A stretch of DNA of 64,000 bases from Streptomyces violaceusniger (lineage in GTDB: Bacteria; Actinomycetota; Actinomycetes; Streptomycetales; Streptomycetaceae). Of the stretch, positions 37,601 to 43,558 are shown one piece after another; within the stretch, counting starts at the first letter, position 1; every line of letters starts with the position of its first letter. Below the pieces are notes generated by a model. It worked only from the letters and a program-made list of their open reading frames with translations. It ran no database searches and was not told where the DNA came from. The DNA lies in assembly GCA_005405945.1 (NCBI GenBank), contig BJHW01000001.1, positions 620,001 to 684,000 of the forward strand, written 5' to 3'. The position numbers and the translations under genes were made by a program.

Positions 37601-39170
37601 CGGCGTGGTCCAGCTCCGGGCGAGCGGCGGCGAAGGCGCGCAGCCGCTCGGCCTGGCCGCGCAGCGCCGCCGGCGAGGCCGCCGACAGGATCCCCGGCAC
37701 GACCGCGGCGGGCCCCGCGACGGGCTCAGCGGGCTTGGCGGGCTCGACGGGCTTGGCGGGCTCGGCAGGCTTGGCGGGGTCGGCGGGCTTGGCGGGGTCG
37801 GCGGGCGGCGCCTCCTCGATGATCACGTGGGCGTTGGTGCCCGACGCGCCGAACGAGGACACTCCCGCCCGGCGCGGGCGGCCGTGGTCGGGCCAGTCGA
37901 GCGACTCGGTCAGCAGCCGGACGTTCCCGGCGGACCAGTCGACGTTCGGGCTCGGCTCGTCCACGTGGAGGGTCCGGGGCAGCACACGATTGCGGATGGC
38001 TTGGACGGCCTTGATGATGCCGCCGACACCGGCGGCGGCCTGGGTGTGCGCGATGTTGGACTTCAGCGACCCCAGCCACAGCGGGCGGTCCTCCGGCCGG
38101 TCCCGCCCATAGGTCGCCAAAAGCGCCTGCGCCTCGATCGGATCGCCCAGCGTCGTCCCCGTCCCGTGCGCCTCGACCATGTCGATGTCGCCGGGCCCCA
38201 GGCGCGCCGCCGCCAGCGCCCGCCGGATCACCCGCTGCTGCGACGGCCCGTTCGGCGCGGTCAGGCCGCTGGACGCGCCGTCCTGATTGGTGGCGATCCC
38301 CCGCACGACGGCGAGCACGTCATGCCCGTTGCGCCGGGCGTCCGCGAGCCGCTCGACCAGGAGCATGCCGACGCCCTCCGACCAGCCGACCCCGTCGGCG
38401 GACGCGGTGAACGACCGGCACCGCCCGTCCGGGGACAGTCCCCGCTGGGCGCTGAACTCCACGAACATGTCCATCGTCGCCATCACGGCGACGCCGCCCG
38501 CCATCGCCAGCGAGCACTCGCCGGAGCGCAGCGCCTGGACTGCGAGGTGCAGCGCGACCAGCGACGACGAGCACGCCGTGTCGAGGGTGATGGCAGGGCC
38601 CTCCAGCCCGAACGTGTAGGCGACCCGGCCGGAGGCCAGCGAACCCATGCTGTGGTTGCCGGCGTAGTCGTGGTACATCTGCCCGACGAACACCCCGGTG
38701 GCGGTGCCCTTCAGGGTGCCGGGGTCGATGCCGGCGCGTTCGAGGACCTCCCATGCGGTCTCCAGGACCAGCCGCTGCTGCGGGTCCATGCCGGCGGCCT
38801 CACGCGGGGATATCCCGAAGAAACCGGCGTCGAAGGCGGCGGCGTCCCTCAGGAACCCCCCGCGGCGGACGTAGCTGCGGCCCGCCCGTCCCGGCTCGGG
38901 ATCGTAGACGGCATCGACGTTCCAGCCGCGGTCGGCGGGGAAGTCCGAGGTCGCGTCGGTCCCGTCCATCACCAGCCGCCACAGGTCCTCGGGTGAGCCC
39001 ACGTCGGACGCCCCGGGCCCGGCCGGGTAGCGGCACGCCATCCCGACGATGGCGATCGGCTCGTCGTCGCGGCCCGCAGCTTCGTCCAGCGCTGCGATGC
39101 GGGCACGCGCCTCGCGCAGGTCCGCGGTCGCCCGTCGCAGATAGCTGAGAAGTCGTTCATCGTCGGCCAT
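28688..39170 (-). CDS. type I PKS, modules 1 and 2, first PKS gene of the operon
   Basis: Bimodular PKS of about 3495 residues after five single-base repairs: docking helix, KS-AT-DH-KR-ACP twice, C-terminal docking tail ([13 protein letters not shown]). The N-terminal helix [18 protein letters not shown] is the receiving type, so an upstream loading or extender protein must exist elsewhere; there is no KSQ or loading AT-ACP here. The ATG at 39170 has only a weak G-rich ribosome site. Frame breaks lie in C runs at 37290-37294, 37159-37162 and 36836-36839 (all AT1), 35188-35191 (KR1) and 32335-32339 (AT2). Four of these are proved by full-length copies in AT4 and AT5. The window length plus five bases is an exact multiple of three. 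The 1.1-kb gap upstream carries the presumed operon promoter. Confidence 0.93.
28970..33855 (-). other. PKS module 2: KS-AT(mal)-DH-KR-ACP with dead KR and degenerate DH
   Basis: KS complete (TACSSS, HGTGT, KSNMGH). AT has GHSIGE and HAFHS, hence malonyl-CoA. DH first motif reads [10 protein letters not shown], with Ala for the conserved Pro (near 31120-31165). KR keeps a cofactor glycine motif (GGTTGAG), but the usual PKVD lysine region reads GSAAE and the NYAAAN region reads ARAAAS, so Lys, Tyr and Asn of the active site are all lost (29490-29570); a Ser remains. The module should therefore pass on an unreduced beta-keto group despite its full domain set. ACP serine is in GFDSLAAVR near 29055. 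Confidence 0.85.
31313..32640. repeat. AT2 copy of AT2/AT5 repeat (1328 bp)
   Basis: Partner of 15892-17220, one base shorter through a C-run deletion. The AT3 region around 26220-27000 is a third, more mosaic relative. Confidence 0.9.
36399..37475. repeat. AT1 copy of AT1/AT4 repeat (1077 bp)
   Basis: Partner of 20923-22002, with three one-base deletions that each break the frame. Confidence 0.92.
37725..37808. repeat. tandem Pro-Ala-Lys-Pro linker repeat
   Basis: Short in-frame tandem repeat in the KS1-AT1 linker coding for repeated [22 protein letters not shown] units. On the plus strand it reads as repeats of ggcttggcgggctcg. It replaces part of the usual linker and is probably a slippage-prone flexible tether. 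Confidence 0.75.
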
Positions 39171-39199
39171 GCGACGACCCACCCCCATCGGTGCCGGTG

Positions 39200-39340
39200 A
39201 CAGCGCCAGGAACGCTAATCCACGGTCCTGCGGCCCCCAACCCCTGTGATCGGGGCCCCCAACCCCTAGCCGCACGCGCGGGCGGACACCGGGGACACGC
39301 ATCGGGCGATTAGGGGAGCCGGCACGCATTTAGGGGCCCG
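39200..39340 (-). promoter_or_regulatory. putative PKS operon promoter/operator with direct repeats
   Basis: Two copies of GGCCCCCAACCCCT lie at 39232-39245 and 39254-39267, exactly 22 bp apart (two helical turns). Further upstream, TTAGGGG occurs at 39310-39316 and 39330-39336. A TANNNT-type -10 candidate (TAGCGT, minus strand) is at 39212-39217. Direct repeats 11 or 22 bp apart next to a -10 are typical of SARP-type activator sites, while GGGG/CCCC half sites are also seen at LuxR-family operators. The placement makes this the likely control region of the PKS operon. The regulator is not in this window. Confidence 0.5.
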
Positions 39341-39399
39341 GACCAGCCCACACCGGTCTCCGCCGCCGTTCTCATAGGAGGCGGAGGCATCAGCGATGA

Positions 39400-39760
39400 C
39401 GACAATGAATCCCGCCGCCAGGGACGACCGCCCCCGCCCGGACGGGCGCCGGCGGCCGACAGGGCGTTCCGGCGTCGGCGAGAGCGGACGAAGGCGCGCG
39501 GCTGGAAGCGACGCCGCGCCGCGCGGCCGAGGGTCGAGGTCCTCCGCCTCGTCCTCCGGGAAGAGCGCGGCCAGCAGCGGCCGGGCATTGCCCGAGGGCA
39601 TCGCCAGGTACTCCAGCCGGGCGGTGCGGCGCACCGCTTCGTCCTCACCAGCGCCTCCTGGGCCCGCTTGTACGCGCGCAGATCCGCGTCGAAGGTGATG
39701 CCGCGTTCCTCCTGGCCGAGCCCGGTGGCGAATCGTTGGCCGACGGGCCCTGCCCTTGAG
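39400..39760 (-). pseudogene. possible decayed gene, unrecognised
   Basis: Minus-strand protein-like segments occur in two frames: one with ERGITFDADLRAYKRAQEAL (around 39640-39720), then, after a frame change, ARLEYLAMPSGNARPLLAAL (around 39545-39620) and an acidic tail. The composition looks like real protein, and one missing base would join the pieces. No family was recognised. It sits in the 1076-bp gap between the divergent PKS and rppA operons, where nothing else coding is convincing. Confidence 0.3.
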
Positions 39761-40246
39761 CCCCAGTGCCCTTCGAGCAGCCCCTTCAGTGGTGGAGCCG
39801 AGTACACCCCCGATCGGCAAGGGCGCGCCAGGGCGTATGAGGCGTCCGCGCTCCACCGGGGTGTCAGGGGGGCGCATGCGGCTGCGGCCTGCGGCTGTTG
39901 TGCGCTGTGGCCCGCGGGATGCGAGGGGAGCGCGCGATGTGAGCACAACCGGGTGAAGGTGGGGGCGAAATAGTGTGTTTCCGCAGCGCACATCCCAGGG
40001 AACGATCGCACTTCGTATGTCCGGCATACCTCCAGATCCAGGTGTGCGCGCCGTTGCGGGACGCGCGGTATCGGGTCAACATGACTGGTCAGGGAGCCTC
40101 CTGCCCCGCCCTGGCTGTATCGAGGCGCAAGTGGAGCGAAGTGATGTGTGAGTGAACCACCACCGTGTGCGGCACGGTCTTGCCCACCCCGAAGTCCACG
40201 GTCGGTTCCGTCTCGTCGTTGCCTTTCGTGAGCAAGGGAGTGTGCC

Positions 40247-41422
40247 ATGGCTGTGCTGTGCCGCCCGGCGGTGTGGGTACCGGAGAACACCATCTCGATG
40301 GAGGAGACGCTGGCCCTGGCGCGCCGGCTGCACGCCGGACACCAGAGGCTTCCGCTGGTTCTGCGGATGATCAAGAACACCGGGGTGGCAAAGCGGCACC
40401 TGGTCCAGCCGCTGGCCGTCACCCTGACGCATCCGGGGTTCGAGGCCCGTAACCGCTTCTATGTGCGCGAGGCCCGTGCCCGTGTCCCGGACGTGGTCAA
40501 GGAGGCGCTGTCCTCGGCGGAGGTGACGGCGCGGGACATCGACACGATCGTGTTCGTCTCGTGCACCGGTTTCACGATGCCGCCCCTGACCTCCTGGATG
40601 ATCAACGAACTGGGTTTCCGCTCCAACACCCGGCAGATCCCCATCGCGCAGCTGGGCTGTGCGGCCGGCGGGGCGGCCGTCAACCGTGCGCATGACTTCT
40701 GCCGCGCGTACCCGGGATCCAACGTACTGATCGTGGCGTGCGAGTTCTGCTCGCTGTGCTACCAGCCGGACGACCTCGACGTCGGCTCGCTGCTGTCCGA
40801 CGGGCTGTTCGGGGACGCGATCGCCGCCGCGGTCATGCGCGGCAGCGGCGGGGAGGGGATGGAGCTGGTGGGCAACGCCTCGCATCTGGTGCCGGGCACC
40901 GAGGACTGGATCGCGTACGAGGTGAAGGCCACCGGATTCCACTTCCGGCTGGACAAGCGGGTCCCGGGCACCATGAACGTGATCGCGCCCGCACTGGACA
41001 CGCTCGCCGAAGCACATGGCTGGGACGCCACGGACCTGGACTTCTACATCATCCACGCCGGCGGCCCGCGCATCCTGGACGATCTGTGCGGCTATCTGAA
41101 GGTGCCGCCGAAGGCCTTCAGGCACAGCCGCGCCACGCTCACCGAGTACGGCAACATCGCCTCGGCCGTCGTCTTCGAGGCACTGCGCCGCCAGTTCGCC
41201 GAGGGGCTGCCTCCGGGGGCCCGCGGGCTGCTCGCCGGGTTCGGTCCCGGGATCACCGCCGAATCCTCCCTCGGCACCTGGGTGCACTCCGACCGGGTAC
41301 GGTCCGGCCGCCGAACGGGCAACGTCGACGCCTTGCCGGTGAAGCTTCCCGTCCCTCCCGAGCCCGACCGGCACAGTGAAACCCCATCTCCGCACAAGCC
41401 CAAGAATCGAGGATCCGCGTGA
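40247..41422 (+). CDS. rppA: type III PKS, 1,3,6,8-tetrahydroxynaphthalene synthase
   Basis: Chalcone-synthase-fold homodimeric enzyme that condenses five malonyl-CoA to THN, the precursor of flaviolin and of a melanin-like pigment. The 391-residue sequence closely follows known RppA: catalytic Cys in IAQLGCAAGGAAVNRAHDF, His in FYIIHAGGPRIL, Asn in TEYGNIAS, the C-terminal GFGPGITAE loop, and the extra Cys in VSCTGFTMP that is characteristic of bacterial THN synthases. The ATG at 40247 follows an AAGGGAG site. The last bases overlap the next gene by four (GTGA). The first 40 residues (PENTISMEETLALAR) also align. The usual neighbour, a P450 coupling enzyme, is absent. Confidence 0.93.
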   Translation: MAVLCRPAVWVPENTISMEETLALARRLHAGHQRLPLVLRMIKNTGVAKRHLVQPLAVTLTHPGFEARNRFYVREARARVPDVVKEALSSAEVTARDIDTIVFVSCTGFTMPPLTSWMINELGFRSNTRQIPIAQLGCAAGGAAVNRAHDFCRAYPGSNVLIVACEFCSLCYQPDDLDVGSLLSDGLFGDAIAAAVMRGSGGEGMELVGNASHLVPGTEDWIAYEVKATGFHFRLDKRVPGTMNVIAPALDTLAEAHGWDATDLDFYIIHAGGPRILDDLCGYLKVPPKAFRHSRATLTEYGNIASAVVFEALRRQFAEGLPPGARGLLAGFGPGITAESSLGTWVHSDRVRSGRRTGNVDALPVKLPVPPEPDRHSETPSPHKPKNRGSA

Positions 41423-42387
41423 CCGCGTCCGTTCCGCATGCGCCCAGGACCGGGGCCACCCTGTCCCTGGGCGGTGACCTGACGGTCAACCGGCTCGGCT
41501 ACGGTGCCATGCACCTGACCGGGCCCGGCGTCTGGGGCCCGCCCGAAGACCCGGACCAGGCCGTACGCCTGCTGCGCCGCGCCGTGGACGACCTCGGAGT
41601 CGACTTCATCGACACCGCCGACTCCTACGGTCCCGGCTACAACGAGGAGCTCATCCGGAAGGCCCTGCACCCATACCCGGACCATCTGGTGATCGCCACC
41701 AAGGGCGGCATGCTGCGCACCGGCCCCGACGACTGGGTGAGGGCCGAGGGCCGCAACCCCTACATCGTCGCCCTGGGCAGACCCGAGTATCTGCGCCAGC
41801 AGGTCGAGGTCAGCCTGCACCGCCTCGGACTGGAGCGCATCGACCTCTACCAGCTGCACCGCATCGACCCCCTGGTACCGCTGGAGGACCAGCTCGGCGT
41901 GCTCGCCGAGCTGCGCGAGCAGGGCAAGATCCGCCATATCGGCCTGTCCGGCCAGCCCGAGGTCACCGTCGACCAGCTCGAACAGGCCGCCGAGATCGTG
42001 GACATCGTGGCGGTGGAGAACCTCTACAACATCGCCGACCGGTCCGGCGAGCCGATCCTCCGATACGCCGAACAGCGCGGCATGGTCTTCATCCCGTGGT
42101 TCCCGCTCGGCCACGGCGACCTGGTCGGCCCCGGGGGCGTCCTCACCAAGGCCGCCCAACGGTACGGGGTCACCGGAGCCCAGCTGGGGCTGGCCTGGCT
42201 GCTGCGCCACGCGTCCAACACCCTCCTCATCCCCGGCACCACATCGGTGACCCACTTGGAGGAGAACCTCCGGGCCCACGAGGTCCGGCTCACCGACAGC
42301 CAGTGGGAGGAGATCGAAGCACTCTGCGCCACGGTCACCCCGTGGCGGCCCAAGCCGGTGCGGAAGCACCGGGGAGGGGCGCGATGA
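41419..42387 (+). CDS. aldo/keto reductase
   Basis: NADPH-dependent oxidoreductase of the AKR superfamily (322 residues, TIM barrel). The catalytic tetrad is visible: Asp in FIDTADSYG, Tyr in the same motif, Lys in IATKGGM and His in YQLHRID. The C-terminal GTTSVTHLEENL matches the cofactor phosphate loop. The GTG start overlaps the rppA stop (GTGA) and its stop overlaps the next gene (ATGA), so the three genes form one tightly coupled operon. A role in reducing an aromatic or keto product of the THN pathway is inferred from this layout only; the family itself is broad. Confidence 0.88.
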   Translation: MTASVPHAPRTGATLSLGGDLTVNRLGYGAMHLTGPGVWGPPEDPDQAVRLLRRAVDDLGVDFIDTADSYGPGYNEELIRKALHPYPDHLVIATKGGMLRTGPDDWVRAEGRNPYIVALGRPEYLRQQVEVSLHRLGLERIDLYQLHRIDPLVPLEDQLGVLAELREQGKIRHIGLSGQPEVTVDQLEQAAEIVDIVAVENLYNIADRSGEPILRYAEQRGMVFIPWFPLGHGDLVGPGGVLTKAAQRYGVTGAQLGLAWLLRHASNTLLIPGTTSVTHLEENLRAHEVRLTDSQWEEIEALCATVTPWRPKPVRKHRGGAR

Positions 42388-42818
42388 CCCGCGCCCCCAT
42401 GCGGGCCGAGCATCCGCACACCGAGATCCTGCGCACCATCTACCGGGATCTGACCAGAATCGCCGACTTCGCCGCGGACGACATCGTGCTGCACCGTGCG
42501 GACCGGACCGCTGAAGACCCCCGGGTACGCCGTGGCATCAGGGCCGTACGCGCCCATGAGCAGGCGCTCCTCCGCATGACCGAATACACCCTGGTCATGG
42601 ACGTGGAGCAGATCACGGCCAACGACCACTTCGGCACCGTTCTCGGGGTGCTGCGGGCCGAGCACCCCCGCGAGATCGCCGTGCCGTTCTGTGGTCTGTG
42701 GCGGTTCGTCGACGGCCGGATCGCCGAGCACTGGGAGAACGCCTCCTGCGGACCGGCCGAACTGCGGCGCCTGTTCACCCCACCCCCTTCGTTCTGGCCT
42801 CTGGCCGACGCCGGCTGA
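42384..42818 (+). CDS. SnoaL/NTF2-fold protein
   Basis: Small (144 residues) single-domain protein resembling the SnoaL-like/nuclear transport factor 2 family, whose members act as polyketide cyclases, hydroxylases, isomerases or dehydratases on small aromatic substrates. Features that fit are an N-terminal helix (HTEILRTIYRDLTRIADFAADD), a central VRAHEQALLRMTEYTLVMD and the C-terminal pattern PFCGLWRFVDGRIAEHWEN. The ATG at 42384 overlaps the reductase stop, ending the rppA operon. Chemistry cannot be read from the sequence. A longer open frame runs upstream inside the reductase gene but is not the start. Confidence 0.75.
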   Translation: MTRAPMRAEHPHTEILRTIYRDLTRIADFAADDIVLHRADRTAEDPRVRRGIRAVRAHEQALLRMTEYTLVMDVEQITANDHFGTVLGVLRAEHPREIAVPFCGLWRFVDGRIAEHWENASCGPAELRRLFTPPPSFWPLADAG

Positions 42819-42863
42819 CCCGGACGATTCGGCTCAATGGGGGCCCAGACCAACGGAGCCCTC

Positions 42864-43202
42864 ATGCACACCTCCGACCGCGCCACCACACCCACGCGGG
42901 AAGCCCGGGTCATGGCCTTCCTCGGCGGCCATGACCTGGTCGGCATACCGGCCGGCGAACCGAACCTGACGGTACGGGAACTGCTCATCGCGGTGCACCG
43001 GGTCGGCGTCGCGCACCCTGCCTTGCCGTGCGCGCCGCCACCGGAGCGGGTGATCCCGCGGTGCGGTCCCGGGCCGGGGGATCCATCGTGGAGGGACCGG
43101 TCCGCCGTGCCGCCCGTCCCGGCCGCGTACGACCGGTACGGGCGTGGCGTGCCCCGCGCACGCTCCCGGCCACGCCCTCCAGGTACACGGAGTCCAGCAT
43201 GA
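42864..43202 (+). CDS. short ORF, possibly a truncated gene
   Basis: The first 50 residues look like genuine protein (TREARVMAFLGGHDLVGIP, then a TVRELLIAVHRVGVAHP helix). After about residue 60 the sequence becomes Pro/Arg-rich and runs antisense to a TetR-like remnant. It is probably the 5' part of a gene cut by rearrangement. No family recognised. Confidence 0.3.
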   Translation: MHTSDRATTPTREARVMAFLGGHDLVGIPAGEPNLTVRELLIAVHRVGVAHPALPCAPPPERVIPRCGPGPGDPSWRDRSAVPPVPAAYDRYGRGVPRARSRPRPPGTRSPA

Positions 43203-43345
43203 GGCCGAGCAGTTCCGCCTTGCCCGGGACGTAGGTGCAGACGGCTGCGGGCCGCCCGCAACGTCGGCGGCGAAGCGGGCCTGGTTCCGCTCGGCCGGTC
43301 GTCTCAGGACCGTGGGCGGTATCACGCCTCCTACTCCGCGATACT
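43090..43345 (-). pseudogene. TetR-family regulator remnant
   Basis: Minus-strand segment reading YVPGKAELLGLMLDSVYLEG (43165-43240), which is the TetR helix-turn-helix exit motif (usual form YRYVRGKDELLDLMLDAV). It is preceded in another frame by RFAADVAGG, resembling the recognition-helix region. No continuous frame or start links the parts, and the C-terminal domain is missing, so this is a broken gene rather than a simple sequencing slip. Confidence 0.5.
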
Positions 43346-43412
43346 TCGGGGTTGACCTGGATCGTGTCCGGCAGCCGGTCGGCATTGAGGATGCGGCAGG
43401 TGGGCGGCGTGG

Positions 43413-43544
43413 TCACGCGGCGCAGCTGAGGGTGTGCGGCCAGGGGGCCACGTCGAACTCGTCGGTGTCGTACACGGCGAGCCAGTTGAGCGTGGGGAAC
43501 GCCGTACCGACCGGCCCCAGATCCGGCCTCTCGTGGTGTGCCAT
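43413..43544 (-). CDS. 43-residue hypothetical ORF
   Basis: Short ORF directly after the NACHT gene in the same strand (MAHHERPDLGPVGTAFP start; LNWLAVYDTDEFDVAPW middle). Composition is protein-like rather than the Arg/Pro pattern of shadow frames. It may be a fragment of a decayed gene in this 740-bp degraded interval. Function unknown. Confidence 0.25.
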   Translation of the reverse strand: MAHHERPDLGPVGTAFPTLNWLAVYDTDEFDVAPWPHTLSCAA

Positions 43545-43558
43545 CAAAAAGACGGTCT

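Larger units (their letters stand above)
33930..39062 (-). other. PKS module 1: KS-AT(mm)-DH-KR-ACP
   Basis: KS has TACSSS and HGTGT; the third motif reads KSNIAHTQ instead of KSNIGHTQ (near 38040-38066), with the catalytic His kept. The KS-AT linker holds a repeated Pro-Ala-Lys-Pro stretch. AT has GHSQGE and YASHS, hence methylmalonyl-CoA. DH has [10 protein letters not shown] and second-motif Asp (LLDAALH). KR has GGLGMLG, VDD (B-type), Lys, Ser (LFSSEAG), Tyr and Asn (NYAAAN). ACP serine is in GFDSLTALE near 34035. Predicted outcome: alpha-methyl enoyl unit. Confidence 0.87.
39171..40246. other. 1076-bp divergent intergenic region
   Basis: Gap between the divergent PKS and rppA operons. 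It holds the repeated operator motifs at 39232-39336, the possible decayed minus-strand gene at 39400-39760, and otherwise only weak shadow frames. A TAGTGT hexamer at 39971-39976 is a weak -10 candidate for rppA, without a convincing -35. Confidence 0.5.
42819..43558. other. 740-bp degraded interval
   Basis: Between the rppA operon and the NACHT gene. It contains a truncated plus-strand ORF, a TetR remnant and a 43-residue ORF, each incomplete. Nothing in it is confidently functional; it looks like the scar of a deleted or rearranged segment. Confidence 0.5.

Noticed and set aside
39396..39698. Plus-strand ORF in the PKS-rppA gap
   Set aside because: Arg/Pro/Ser-rich shadow composition. The minus strand is more protein-like here.
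42096..42383. Longer start for the NTF2-fold gene inside the reductase gene
   Set aside because: The upstream codons give Pro/Arg-rich shadow sequence. The ATG at 42384 makes the standard 4-bp overlap and a family-sized protein.
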